Positions 32,210 to 42,961 of a DNA stretch of 64,000 bases are shown in pieces. This DNA is from Melampsora larici-populina 98AG31. Its lineage: Eukaryota > Basidiomycota > Pucciniomycetes > Pucciniales > Melampsoraceae. The notes beneath the pieces were generated by a model, which was not told the DNA's origin, ran no database searches, and saw only the letters and a list, made by a program, of their open reading frames with translations. The stretch's first letter is position 1. Every line of letters starts with the position of its first letter. The stretch is from assembly GCF_000204055.1 (NCBI RefSeq), contig NW_006768800.1, forward strand, positions 371,967 to 435,966, given 5' to 3'. The translations under genes were made by a program, and so were the position numbers.

Positions 32210-33329
32210 ATGACCTACGGACCTAGATATACCTTACATAAATTCCAGGGAAACGAAAGAGAAGTTTTCACTGGCGATTTTAAAGATGACTACGTGGTGA
32301 GTGATCATATCCTGTTTTGTTCTCTTTTCTACTCTCGTTTGTCCTCATCACCTTTCCTTGTCGATCTTTTCTTTTCTTAGAGCTATGCTTCAGGCCTTGA
32401 GCGCCGTGCCATGGAGCCCGATGAAAGCGCGGACTCTGTCTGTCAAAGGCCGTTGGTCATTCACCTAGACGACACCCTCTCTGCACCTCCTCCCGAGCCT
32501 ACTGTCCGCTGTCGAACCAACATCAGAAGAATGTGTCCAGATGATTACAACAAGGATGGATTGGTATGTCTCTTTATCTTTGTCATCTTGATCTTACAAT
32601 CCTTTACTCGCGTCCGGTCGGTATATTCATTCTCCATGACTTTGAAGGATTACGAATCGGGCAAACGTCGACAAGCGATCCGAGCGGCCCAAGAGGCTTC
32701 TCAACCCCAATCCAGTCGCAAAGAGCTCTTGGTCATCAAATGTGGATCAGATGAACCTTTACCAGTAGCTGGACCCTCATCCCCATCTGAAACCTTGATC
32801 GAGGCCAAATTAGACTCCATTGTGAAAGTTCTACGTATGTACCATCCTGAATTCCAACTCCTTACAAATCTAAATAGTACTGACACATCATACTCTGATC
32901 CGTCTATAGGTTCTCACTCACTCAACTCGATCTCTGAGAAGCTCAAGACAGCCCTTGAAAAAACAAAAGGAAAGATGCGATCGCGAGCTCAAAGTCAGTA
33001 ATTTGTACACTTTTTTATTCAAAATTCTCCATAGATCTACTGCTTCAATAAAGTATCCAGAAAATTGACGTTCTATTCTCTCTGTCGCAGGCTCTGTCGA
33101 TCAAGAACTTTCAAATTCAAACCCCGAACGTACAATCAAGCGACAGGGAAGATGCTTAGATGCTGAAGCCATTCAAGGCGCATTGAAGGAACACTTTGGA
33201 CTTGAACTCAATCCTGCTACTAACTCAGAAGATGCCTATGCTACACCTAGTCGACAATCTCACGACTCTGATGCTCCTGTCTATAGTCAATCCTCTGGTG
33301 GTTCTGCCTATAGTCAATCCTCTGGTTGA
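32210..33329 (+). CDS. Hypothetical protein, four exons, 284 aa
   Basis: Exons are 32210-32296, 32381-32563, 32648-32993 and 33091-33329; donors GTGAGT, GTATGT and GTCAGT, acceptors CTTAG, TGAAG and CGCAG. The total, 855 nt, is in frame from ATG to TGA. The protein begins MTYGPRYTLHKFQGNEREVF, is soluble with no signal peptide or membrane segment, has a helical stretch EAKLDSIVKVLRMYHPEFQL and a basic segment RTIKRQGR, and ends with a duplicated YSQSSGG/AYSQSSG. Intron 2 is a multiple of three and would be readable if retained. I do not recognise a domain. It has no disabling changes, unlike the decayed genes to its left, so it is probably expressed. Confidence 0.65.
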
Positions 33330-33382
33330 TCTTCATACCCAGTTTCATTGAAGCTGTATCCTCCTTCCCATCCTTGACTGTT

Positions 33383-33696
33383 ACTTCAACTTGTATCTTG
33401 ATTACTTCTCAACAACTTATATCTTGATGACCTCTTAACAACTTACATCTTGATAACTTCTCAACAACTTATATATTGATAACCTCTCAACAACTTATAT
33501 ATTGATAACCTCTCAACAACTTATATACTGATAACCTCTCAACAACTTATATATTGATAACCTCTCAACAACTTACGTCTTGATGACGTCTCAACAACTT
33601 AGGTATTGATGACCTCTCAACAACATATATCTTGATAACCTCTCAACAACTTATATATTGATGAACTCTTAACAAATTATATCCTGATGGCCTCTG
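33383..33696. repeat. 26 bp minisatellite, about 12 copies
   Basis: Imperfect tandem copies of CTCAACAACTTATATATTGA plus TAACCT follow the stop codon of the preceding gene by about 55 bases. The copies differ mainly by T/C and A/G changes. It may form the 3' untranslated region of that gene. Confidence 0.85.
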
Positions 33697-33904
33697 AATG
33701 TACCATTATTGAATTGAAGTAAGATTTACAGATCTATGTTTGGGTTATCTTATCTTTGATTTATTCTTATGATCTTCTTATGATCATGATCATTTCTCTT
33801 CTTATTTCCACTCTTACATCAATATTAGTAATTGTGTATAAGAGCAATGATGTCATTGGCTGTGAGTACTATGTTGTGCTGTGACCTCATCTAAGTGTAG
33901 TATT

Positions 33905-34413
33905 GGTATAAATAGAACAACTCTTTCTCTATCTTTGTGTTCTTTTTCTTTACCGATTTCTACTCTTTATTCGAGCAGGTGTGCTTTGCTTGCTCTATCG
34001 GTCACAAGACATTAAGTCTTACTAGTTACTAACTAGTACTCTCTCAGGTGTGCTTTGCTCGTTATGTATTTGTTGTTCTTATGCTGTTAATTCATTCTGA
34101 CTGATTTCTACTCTTTATTCGAGCAGGTGTGCTTTGCTTGCTCTATCGGTCACAAGACATTAAGTCTTACTAGTTACTAACTAGTACTCTCTCAGGTGTG
34201 CTTTGCTTGCTCTATCGGTCACAAGACATTAAGTCTTACTAGTTACTAACTAGTACTCTCTCAGGTTATTATCAACTCATTATGTATTTGTTGTTCTTAT
34301 GCTGTTAATTCATTCTGACCGATTTCTACTCTTTATTTGAGCAGGTGTGCTTTGCTTGCTCTATTGGTCACAAGACATTAAGTCTTACTAGTTACTAACT
34401 AGTACTCTCTCAG
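33905..34413 (+). repeat. LTR-like leader of six intron-like modules
   Basis: After TATAAATA (33912-33919) and a pyrimidine-rich stretch the sequence divides without gaps into six GT...AG modules: 33979-34047, 34048-34126, 34127-34195, 34196-34264, 34265-34344 and 34345-34413. Four are 69 bp copies of one sequence containing TTACTAACTAG, with the consensus branch point TACTAAC just upstream of CTCTCTCAG. The other two (79-80 bp) contain CTGAC(T/C)GATTTCTACTC, also a good branch point and pyrimidine tract. It resembles the copia LTR leader in plan but not in sequence. LTR identity is inferred; the gypsy insertion at 34505 cuts the element. Confidence 0.6.
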
Positions 34414-34504
34414 CCTTATAACCTTCGTTTGATTTATTGCTTGTGATTCCTTTCCAATGACCAAGACAATTTGACTGTATTCCAAATGATCGAAATGGTG
34501 AATC

Positions 34505-34693
34505 TGTTATGATCCTCTATCACGGATCATGGGAGGCTATGTCAAAGACTGTGACACTTCACCCTTGTTGGGTAACTGGAGACGCACACACCAGTTGTAG
34601 ACCTTTTCCCTCACGCTACAATAACTATCATAGCTGGATCACACCTCTCTCCCTTTGCCCTCACGCGCCAGCACCCAGACCCGGGTCCTAACA
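34505..34693 (+). repeat. Gypsy 2 5' LTR
   Basis: Begins TGTTATGATCC and ends TCCTAACA. The 14 bases TCACGCTACAATAA are shared with the gypsy 1 LTR although most of the rest differs. Confidence 0.93.
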
Positions 34694-34704
34694 CATTGTA
34701 GCGT
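34613..34704 (+). promoter_or_regulatory. Self-priming pair in gypsy 2
   Basis: ACGCTACAAT at 34613-34622 is the exact reverse complement of ATTGTAGCGT at 34695-34704, one base after the LTR. Conservation of both arms against a diverged background supports a role in priming reverse transcription. Confidence 0.8.
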
Positions 34705-34938
34705 CTTATCAAGGCAAACCGAGAGAAGCAAGAAGAAGATAAATTACTCATCAAAGTTAGAGAAGTCAAAAAGAAGAAATCACAAGTTTAAAAGAAGTTG
34801 AAAATTTTTTCAAAGTGGAAGAAGTTGAAATTTTTTTAAAGTCACCCTCAAGTGGTATAAAGAAGAAGAAGTTATAATCAAAATTACTAAAGCCCATCGA
34901 AACCCACGTCCTATATTACACCCTCGTAACACTCCATC

Positions 34939-35964
34939 ATGCCTACCTACGAACCCCCAACTGATCACTCCACCGCGGCATCCGATACCTCCGATTATCT
35001 GTCAACGGGTGAAATGGACGCTGAAACTAGTCACCCCGCTCCCACCATCGACTTACAAGCCATGGCCAACCAAATCGAGCAGCTGAGTCAACAACTGGCC
35101 GCCGAGACCGCATGCCGAACAGCAGCGGAGGCTGCGACTAAACCTGCGGCGAAGACTCCAAAAGTCGCGACCCCTGATAAGTTCGACGGGTCCAGAGGTG
35201 CCAAGGCCGAGGCATTTGCAAGCCAAGTTGGACTCTACATCATTACCAACAAGGCGCTATTCGAGAACGACGATGCCAAGATCACGTTCGCCCTTTCGTA
35301 CCTGACTGGAGATGCTGTCAAGTGGGCGCAGCCGTTCTTGAACCACGTGCTGAATCCGTTGCCGGATGCAAAGCCTCTCACCTACGACGAGTTCGCCTGT
35401 TCATTCGAAGCGGTATTCTTTGACAGCGACCGTCAGAAACGCGCCGAGGCTGCCATCCGAGTCCTCAAACAAACCCGCTCTGCTGCTGAATACACGGTTA
35501 TCTTCAACCAACTGGCACCAACTACTCAGTGGGAAACTCCAACGCTCATCAGCCACTATCGTCAAGGTTTGAAGAGAGATGTTTGACTTGCCATGATACG
35601 TGAATCATTTGCCGACCTCGAAAGCATCACAGCCCTCGCCTGCGCCATCGACAACGATATTCGCGGCGAGTATGGACCCCCTCAACCGACCACCAGTCGC
35701 CCATCGGATCCTGACGCTATGGACATCTCGAGCACCCGTTTTGATATCACGTCTAGCGAGTATAAGCGTAGGGGAGATGAAAGATTGTGTTATCAGTGTG
35801 GAAGTAGTGGTCATATTGCTAAGTGGTGTAAAAGAAGAGAGAAAGGGAAAGGAAGGAGTCAGGGTAAAATGGCGGAGTTACATGCTAAGATAGCGGCGTT
35901 AAAGAGTAGATTGGGAGAAGGGAGCAGGTCAGAGGAGTCAAAAAATGGCGGCGCTCAAGAGTGA
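34939..35964 (+). pseudogene. Gypsy 2 Gag with premature stop
   Basis: The frame is open from ATG at 34939 to 35964 apart from TGA at 35584-35586, where gypsy 1 has Arg (CGG). It has a helical N-terminus (LQAMANQIEQLSQQLAAET), the Gag core (DKFDGSRGAKAEAFASQV, FFDSDRQKRAEAAIRVLKQT) and a zinc knuckle CYQCGSSGHIAKWC. The stop falls just after the capsid core (HYRQGLKRDV), so the knuckle and any Gag-Pol would be lost without readthrough. It overlaps pol by four bases, as in gypsy 1. Confidence 0.88.
35940..35946 (+). promoter_or_regulatory. -1 frameshift site, gypsy 2
   Basis: A AAA AAT in the gag frame, 18 bases before the gag stop, identical to gypsy 1 in sequence and position. The pol frame has no usable start codon of its own. 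Confidence 0.75.
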
Positions 35965-38900
35965 CGGACGTGCCACACTTGAGCCGAGGTGATAGGGAGG
36001 TTATTGAAGTTGATAGTAGTGATTATGAAAACAAGAAATTAAAAGACCCACGTATTTTTACTACCATTACTTTATCAAATAACCCCCAAGCCACGTCCCA
36101 TACAGACCCCAATCCTAGCCCCAATGTCCAAGCCCGTGCACTCGTCGACTGTGGTTCGACGCACGAAGTGCTTGGTACCCAATTTGCCGACCGAACCAGC
36201 CTCCCTGTGACAGCTCTGCCTGCCGCAGGCGATGTGTATGGTTTTGATGGTCAACCCCGCAGTGTAGCGCACGACGCGAAGCTGTTTATTGACGAAGATC
36301 AAGAGTCAACAAGATTTCTAGTCACAAAGATCAAGGACGCTTACGACGTAATCCTTGGAATGCCGTGGCTCCAGAAGAATGGCCACCGGATCAACTGGAA
36401 AGACGGAAGCCTTCAACCAAAGAATCCTACGCGCCCAACAATCGGCAACACCACCACCATTGCGTCGTCTATGCCGACAACCACCCCCAATCGACCTTGT
36501 GCCGTGGAGGGGAAAGCTAGGAACATAGACGAGGGGGCTCTCACTGAAGGCCAGATCAGTGAGACAAAGCCCCCGCAATGTGAGTACGATACAAAAGACT
36601 CACCTATCCTTGTACCAGATGACAAGCTTCTCTACCCCCGGATTAACTTTAACCAGACACCCGAAGAACACGACAACCTACTCAGACCTGTGGACAACAC
36701 AAGGACCACATCAAATACGACCGACCTTGCTGCGTTGCCAATTGCCACTGATCAAACAGTGTCGCCTGAACCGAAAAACACCCCTGATCGACTTCATGCC
36801 GTGGAGGGGAATGCTAGGAATCTAGGCGAGGGGGCTCTCATTGACAGCCATATCAATGGGATAAAGCCCCCGCAATGTGAGTATGATACGGATAAAGCAT
36901 TGTTAGTTGTAACGGATGACAAGCTTTTTCATCCCCGGATTAACTCTGAACAGAACCTACCTACGAACGACCTGAGGCCAGTTGCCACTACACCAGTAGT
37001 GTTGCCTTCACCAAAAAACACCCCCGATCAACTTCATGCCGAGGAGGGGAATACTAGGAATTTAGGCAAGGGGGCTCACACTGAGGGCCTTATCAGTGTG
37101 ATACAGCCCCCGCAATGTGAGCATGCTACCGTCTTGAGCCCTTCCGTCGTCACAGATGACAAGCTTTTTCTTCCCCTGAATAGCTTTAAACCCGAAGTCT
37201 GCGCGATGGCACCGTCATGGAACATTTCCGCCAAACTAGCGGCCGAGGCTGGAAAAGACAAGATTGAAAAACCAGTCGAAGAATTAGTGCCAACACGGTA
37301 TCATCGTTATATCAACATGTTCAGAAAACGAAACGCCATGACCTTACCACCTCACCGACGGTACAACTTCCGAGTGGATCTCGTTCCGGGTGCGACGCCG
37401 CAAGCGGGAAAAATCATACCGTTATCACTGGCTGAGGAAAAAGCATTAGATACAATGATTGATGAAGGTCTAGAGAAGGGAACTATCCGACGTACCAAGT
37501 CTCCATGGGCCGCGCCTGTGCTCTTCACCGGCAAAAAAGACGGCAACTTGCGCCCGTGCTTTGACTACCGACGATTGAACGCATTGACCGTCAAGAATCG
37601 CTACCCTTTGCCATTAACCATGGAATTAGTGGACAGTCTGAGAAACGCTGAAAGGTATACTTCACTAGATATGCGTAATGGATATAATAACTTACGAGTG
37701 AAAGAAGGGGATGAGTCAAAGCTGGCCTTTATTTGCAAGAGGGGCCAATTCGAACCCTTGGTGATGCCATTTGGCCCAACCGGGGCCCCTGGCTATTTTC
37801 AGTTCTTCATATCCGACATCCTTCGCGACCGGATTGGCAAGGACCTAGCAGCATACCTCGATGATTTACTAATCTACACACCAGCAGTAGTTGACCACGA
37901 GCAGGTAGTAGAAGAAGTCCTCAAGACATTAGCGGAACACTCGATTTGGCTCAAACCGGAAAAATGCCGGTTCTCCCAGAAAGAGATAGCTTACCTTGGA
38001 CTACTGATTTCGAAAAATCAAGTTCGTATGGATCCCTTGAAAGTATCGGCGGTGAGAGACTGGCCTGCACCCAAGAACGTCAATCAGACACAACGATTCT
38101 TGGGCTTTGCCAACTTCTACAGGCGGTTTATCAGCAATTTTTCTAAGATCACACGCCCACTACACGAGCTTACCCAGGACAATGTGAAGTTCGAATGGAC
38201 CCCCAAGCGCAACGAGTCATTCGAAATCCTCAAGAATGCTTTCACAACGGCACCGGTGTTGAAGATTGCTGATCCTTATAAGGCCTTTATCCTCGAGTGC
38301 GATTGTTCTGACTTCGCATTAGGGGCGGTCCTATCCCAGGAAGACGAGTCTGGACTACTACACCCCGTCGCTTTCTTATCTCGATCCCTGGTACAGGCCG
38401 AACGTAACTACGAAATATTCGATAAGGAATTTTTAGCAGTTGTGGCCTCCTTCAAGGAATGGAGACACTATTTGGAAGGAAACCCAAATAGACTGGAGGT
38501 GGTAGTATATACCGATCACAAGAACTTAGAAACGTTTATGACTAATAAACAGCTTACCAGGAGACAGGCCAGATGGGCGGAGATGATGGGATGCTTTGAC
38601 TTCCATATACGATTCCGACCTGGTAAACAAGGTACTAAACCAGACGCACTGTCACGACGCCCCGACCTGGAACCTACCCAGGAAGAGAAATGGTCATTTG
38701 GAACGATGCTAAAACCAGAGAACTTGTCGGAATCCTCATTCAACGCGGAAATCAACAGTTTTGAAGCATGGTTCGAAGGTGAAGACATTGTACATGAAGA
38801 GGTTGACGATTGGTTTGAAGACGATATCAAACACGGAAATCCACAAGAGACGTATGGGATCGATGCCATTGATAGATCTCCAACGACTGTAGGACCCCTG

Positions 38901-39956
38901 TGGACAGACATCGAAATCCTAAACCGGATCAGGTTGTTATCAGCTGAAGATGCAAGACTCAAGGTTATCATAGATGACATCAAGAACAAGCGTGAGCACG
39001 TACCAAAAAGCTACACAGTGACTGACAACGTGCTATACCGTGATGGAATCGTCGAAGTTCCTGATGATTGTCAGGTAAAACTGGAAATCCTAAGGACACG
39101 GCACGATAGCCTATTGGCAGGCCACCCGGGTCGAGCGAAAACGTTAAGCCTAGTACAACGCCAGTACCGGTGGCCATCTATGAAGGCCTACGTGAACCGA
39201 TACGTAGATGGGTGCGATTCGTGCATTCGAGTCAAGTCAACAACGTCGAAGCCATTTGGATCCCTCGAGCCGTTGCCGATCCCAGCGGGACCCTGGACAG
39301 ATATAAGCTATGACCTAATTCCGGACTTACCTTTATCAAACAACAAGAACTGCATACTGACCGTAGTTGACCGACTAACGAAAATGTCACATTTTATCCC
39401 TTGCACCACGGAGATGGATGCAGACGAGTTAGCAACCCTGATGTTAGCCAACATATGGAAATTACACGGCTCACCAAAGACTATCGTATCTGATCGTGGG
39501 AGTGTCTTCATATCCAAAATCACCGAATCGTTAAATAAGCAGCTGGGTATTCAATTACACCCATCCACGGCGTATCATCCTAGAACTGACGGTCAAACGG
39601 AAATTGTTAACAAGTCAATTGAGCAGTATTTAAGGCATTTTGTTAGTTACCAACAGAACGACTGGGAAGAACTCTTACCTCTTGCCAAATTTGCGTACAA
39701 CAATAGTACACATACTTCGACAGACATATCCCCATTCAAGGCCAACTATGGGTACGACCTTGCTCTGGGCCGAATTCCGACCAACGGGCAATGTATCCCA
39801 ACGGTTGAGAGACGACTAACCATCATGCAGGAGGTCCAGGACGAACTGAAAGAAACCTTAAAACGAGCTCAAACGGCAATGAAGGACCAATTCGACCGAG
39901 GGGTAAGGCCAACTCCAGACTGGGATATAGGGGATGAGGTATGGCTGAGTAGTTGA
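35961..39956 (+). CDS. Gypsy 2 Pol (PR-RT-RNase H-INT), stopped before the end
   Basis: The 1331-codon frame has protease DCGSTH, a spacer of three repeats ending KPPQCEY or QPPQCEH, reverse transcriptase with YLDD near residues 632-635, RNase H (ILECDCSDFALGAVLSQ) and integrase with HDSLLAGHPGR, CDSCIRVKS, SDRGSVF and GQTEIVNKS. It retains a block (GYDLALGRIPTNG) that gypsy 1 has partly lost. TGA at 39954-39956 replaces the CGA that gypsy 1 has at 15142-15144; the preceding codon ends in T, so the change is TCGA to TTGA. The C-terminal module continues in frame to 40382. Confidence 0.93.
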   Translation: MTDVPHLSRGDREVIEVDSSDYENKKLKDPRIFTTITLSNNPQATSHTDPNPSPNVQARALVDCGSTHEVLGTQFADRTSLPVTALPAAGDVYGFDGQPRSVAHDAKLFIDEDQESTRFLVTKIKDAYDVILGMPWLQKNGHRINWKDGSLQPKNPTRPTIGNTTTIASSMPTTTPNRPCAVEGKARNIDEGALTEGQISETKPPQCEYDTKDSPILVPDDKLLYPRINFNQTPEEHDNLLRPVDNTRTTSNTTDLAALPIATDQTVSPEPKNTPDRLHAVEGNARNLGEGALIDSHINGIKPPQCEYDTDKALLVVTDDKLFHPRINSEQNLPTNDLRPVATTPVVLPSPKNTPDQLHAEEGNTRNLGKGAHTEGLISVIQPPQCEHATVLSPSVVTDDKLFLPLNSFKPEVCAMAPSWNISAKLAAEAGKDKIEKPVEELVPTRYHRYINMFRKRNAMTLPPHRRYNFRVDLVPGATPQAGKIIPLSLAEEKALDTMIDEGLEKGTIRRTKSPWAAPVLFTGKKDGNLRPCFDYRRLNALTVKNRYPLPLTMELVDSLRNAERYTSLDMRNGYNNLRVKEGDESKLAFICKRGQFEPLVMPFGPTGAPGYFQFFISDILRDRIGKDLAAYLDDLLIYTPAVVDHEQVVEEVLKTLAEHSIWLKPEKCRFSQKEIAYLGLLISKNQVRMDPLKVSAVRDWPAPKNVNQTQRFLGFANFYRRFISNFSKITRPLHELTQDNVKFEWTPKRNESFEILKNAFTTAPVLKIADPYKAFILECDCSDFALGAVLSQEDESGLLHPVAFLSRSLVQAERNYEIFDKEFLAVVASFKEWRHYLEGNPNRLEVVVYTDHKNLETFMTNKQLTRRQARWAEMMGCFDFHIRFRPGKQGTKPDALSRRPDLEPTQEEKWSFGTMLKPENLSESSFNAEINSFEAWFEGEDIVHEEVDDWFEDDIKHGNPQETYGIDAIDRSPTTVGPLWTDIEILNRIRLLSAEDARLKVIIDDIKNKREHVPKSYTVTDNVLYRDGIVEVPDDCQVKLEILRTRHDSLLAGHPGRAKTLSLVQRQYRWPSMKAYVNRYVDGCDSCIRVKSTTSKPFGSLEPLPIPAGPWTDISYDLIPDLPLSNNKNCILTVVDRLTKMSHFIPCTTEMDADELATLMLANIWKLHGSPKTIVSDRGSVFISKITESLNKQLGIQLHPSTAYHPRTDGQTEIVNKSIEQYLRHFVSYQQNDWEELLPLAKFAYNNSTHTSTDISPFKANYGYDLALGRIPTNGQCIPTVERRLTIMQEVQDELKETLKRAQTAMKDQFDRGVRPTPDWDIGDEVWLSS
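36533..37111 (+). repeat. Three covarying RNA hairpins inside pol, gypsy 2
   Basis: Hairpins of 42 nt lie at 36533-36574, 36830-36871 and 37070-37111. All have the outer stem GGGGGCT/AGCCCCC, a four-base 3' bulge (ACAA, ATAA, ATAC) and an eight-pair inner stem: CTCACTGA/TCAGTGAG, CTCATTGA/TCAATGGG and CACACTGA/TCAGTGTG. Changes on one arm are matched on the other, one by a G-U pair. Each is followed by GCAATGTGAG. The encoded residues across the inner stem differ between copies. Confidence 0.65.
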
Positions 39957-40382
39957 AATATCTCGACAACACGCCCGAGCGCCAAACTAGACCACCGGTG
40001 GTTGGGACCCTTCAGCATCGCCAAGAAAGTATCACCGTCAGCATACCGATTAGCATTACCAGCAACACTAGGACGAGTTCACCCGGTATTCCACGTGTCG
40101 GTTCTGAGGAAACACAACCCTGATTCGATCGAAGGACGTATTCAGGAACCACCAGAATTAGTCCAGATAGAAGGCGAGGATGAGTGGGAAGTGAACGAGG
40201 TCCTGGATAAAAGAAGAAGACGGGGAAAAGATGAGTATTTGATCAGTTGGAAAGGTTTTGGAAGAGAAGAAGATTCATGGGAACCAATGGCTAACCTTAA
40301 TAACGCCTCAGAAGCGATCGCCAAGTTTGATCGACAGTTTCCGAAGGCAGTGGAAGAACACAGAAGAACAAGACGGGTATGA
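39957..40382 (+). pseudogene. Gypsy 2 integrase C-terminus with chromodomain
   Basis: It continues the pol frame after TGA. It shows the GPY/F motif (MGPFSIAKKVSPSAYRLALP) and a chromodomain (EWEVNEVLDKR, YLISWKGFGREEDSWEP). Without the stop it would be the targeting module of integrase. Confidence 0.85.
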
Positions 40383-40481
40383 GAGAGGGGTAAGGTTTTT
40401 TCCCCACGGGGTTTTTTAATACCGCCCCGGGGAGGAGGGCAGGGCCGCGAACAGGGAGCCCGGGCCTAAAACGGGGGATAG

Positions 40482-40670
40482 TGTTATGATCCTCTATCAC
40501 GGATCATGGGAGGCTATGTCAAAGACTGTGACACTTCACCCTTGTTGGGTAACTGGAGACGCACACACCAGTTGTAGACCTTTTCCCTCACGCTACAATA
40601 ACTATCATAGCTGGATCACACCTCTCTCCCTTTGCCCTCACGCGCCAGCACCCAGACCCGGGTCCTAACA
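40482..40670 (+). repeat. Gypsy 2 3' LTR
   Basis: Matches the 5' LTR by eye over 189 bases, after the polypurine tract AAAACGGGGGATAG. The preceding 3' leader has TTTTCCCCACGGGGTTTT, a hairpin with a counterpart in gypsy 1 at about 15580-15601. Confidence 0.93.
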
Positions 40671-42961
40671 GAATCTTACATTGAGATCAGATAAGCTTAC
40701 ATTGGTCATCCAATTGGATTCTATAAATCCTGACACGCAAGAGTGAGCGCATCAGCCCAAAGCTGCTCTTGTCATCCAGCCTTAGTGAGTCTTGCGTCTT
40801 GACCCCAAAGTTTGTGTTGAGCCCAAATAGGAAGAGCTTTACATTCCAGGTAAAATCAATACTCATCAAGTGCAGGCCAGTTTTCCAAACCACGCACATC
40901 AAGCTTCCCATTATCCAGTATCCCAAAGAAAATACAAAAAGGTGAGGGATACTATTCTCCCCACAATATCCAAATTTTTCAAAACAGATCCAGAGACACA
41001 AGTGCACACAAACCTCTTAGTTGTTTTTTACTCTCTCCTTCAAAAAGACGCATCTCCTCAGTTCTGCCAAAGAGCAAATTACAGTGGACTCGTGGATGCC
41101 TCAGTCTTGAAAACATAGGTGATATATACATACAATGAGAAATGACTCGTGATCTTTGGCTTCTTCTCACTGTCTTCATTTTGTACATAAATGATCCATT
41201 TTTACAACAAAACTTTCATGTTTAAGATTGACTTTCTTGGATATGTTTTCCACAAATCCGTAGAAATATACAGTCAATCATGCAAAGTGATAAATCATGA
41301 CAGAAAGTGCGGAAAGTGAAGTCTTTTTTCATTGTCAACATACTACATTGAGGTGTTTGGAACCAATCTATCTCAACCTGATATCTTTTTGATACTCTTG
41401 AAACAAATGAATGCCCCTAAATGTAATCCAAACCTCATAGCAATCCTGTGGTGTCCCTAAGTTAATGTATTCAAGTGCTTCATGCTCTTAATGGTCCTTT
41501 TGATTTAATTAATTGCTTGTCTACAACCTCACGGGCTGGCCTATCAGGTTGTATAAGCAACATATTTCATGGTTTATCTGCAAAAAACCACTTTCTTTTC
41601 TATGAAATCAGGGTTAACGTGCAAAATTTATTGAAACAATTGTAAAAAAAATCAATAAAAGGAGTAGGTCAAAAGAAACCAAGACTGATTTGTCCACCAG
41701 ATCAAATGTGAAGTGCAAGTACAATTGTGTAGTCCAAGTATTTGACAGACTCAAATCAATTCAACGATTTCTTCTGATCTTCCCTGAAAATCTGTTAGGT
41801 TATTGATTGATTCTTTATGAACAGCTACACTCTGTGAGTGTGATACTAGGAGTATGGAAGAGGCCTTTTCTGTTGCAGGCTTGCCACTGTGGGTTGGCAC
41901 CATCAAGTACTCTACCCCAAATTCTATGTAATAATCAAAGTCCCTTGCAGTTTCACTCACTTGATTGATCAAATGAATCAATTGAACACCAGTCACCTAT
42001 GCTCAAAGAGTATAGCACAAGTGACATTATGTAATGAAGAATGTCTGGTTTTGTATATATTAGGTGGTACAGGTTCGTATCATGATTATTCTGTATTTGA
42101 GTGATTTTGATGTTTAAGAGTGGAATCATTCATCTTGCAGTATATGTTGACAATGAGTTGGAAACATTGAAAATATAAAAAGGTTACACTTCTTTATTGT
42201 GCATCAACCTGTGGGGATTTTCCATACTAAATCACACAAAAAATAATCAAGAGAAGCCTCAACAATCAAACAAAATCTGCTCTAAGTGAAAATTTTCCAA
42301 AAGTCAAGAAAGGTCAAATATCATTTTAGCAGGAAAATAATTATAAATCTACTTACTTCTTATCAAATGTACATGGAGATGTGTGGTGAGCTGGTGACCT
42401 TTTTTTGTGGCTTAAAGGTTGTTCTTTGAAAGAATTTTTTCGAAAACTCTCACCTTCTTGACATCCTTTTTATAAAGTTACAAGGGACATGATTATTGTT
42501 TCTGAAATTGTTTGTACATATATGGGATTTAAAAGAACATTTCACTTTAAATCACTCTATCTTTTTTTTCAAGGTACATCATGATTCTTACAATTCTCCC
42601 AATACAAAACAGAAGCTCTTATGAATTGAACCATTCCCATCATTTCCTTGATGTTTTTTTTCATGATCCAAACCCAAATATTGAAAAGTAGAATAGTTGT
42701 ATCAAGCACATAAAAAGAGGTCCAAAATGGAATGTATTATTTATTTCAAAGAAGTTTTCCTTGAACAAATCCAACATACACTTCATCATGACAGTTTTCT
42801 ACAAAACCTCACCTCAAATCTCCAAATCCTCTTTCTATTTCTCTCTATCAGAGGTCGCAGCCACCGGGAGAGCCGTGGCTGTCAGGCCCTGACACTGACA
42901 CCTGACTGTCAGGACCCCTCACAAACCATGTAATCATGGGTCATAACCCACCACCGAAAGG
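40671..42961. other. No gene supported
   Basis: AT-rich DNA with long T and A runs. Open frames at 40687-41007, 41751-41996 and 41889-42104 have no recognisable domain, no neighbouring exons with splice sites and low-complexity composition. Confidence 0.4.

Larger units (their letters stand above)
34505..40670 (+). mobile_element. Ty3/gypsy chromodomain LTR retrotransposon 2
   Basis: LTRs of 189 bp (34505-34693 and 40482-40670) are identical by eye; the target duplication GAATC is at 34500-34504 and 40671-40675. Gene order, frameshift site, self-priming pair, polypurine tract and 3' leader hairpins match gypsy 1, but the nucleotide sequence is well diverged, so this is a related family. It is disabled by TGA in gag (35584-35586) and TGA in pol (39954-39956), both at Arg positions in gypsy 1. 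Confidence 0.95.

Noticed and set aside
33383..33696. CRISPR-like array
   Set aside because: Head-to-tail 26 bp minisatellite without unique spacers, in a eukaryotic genome.
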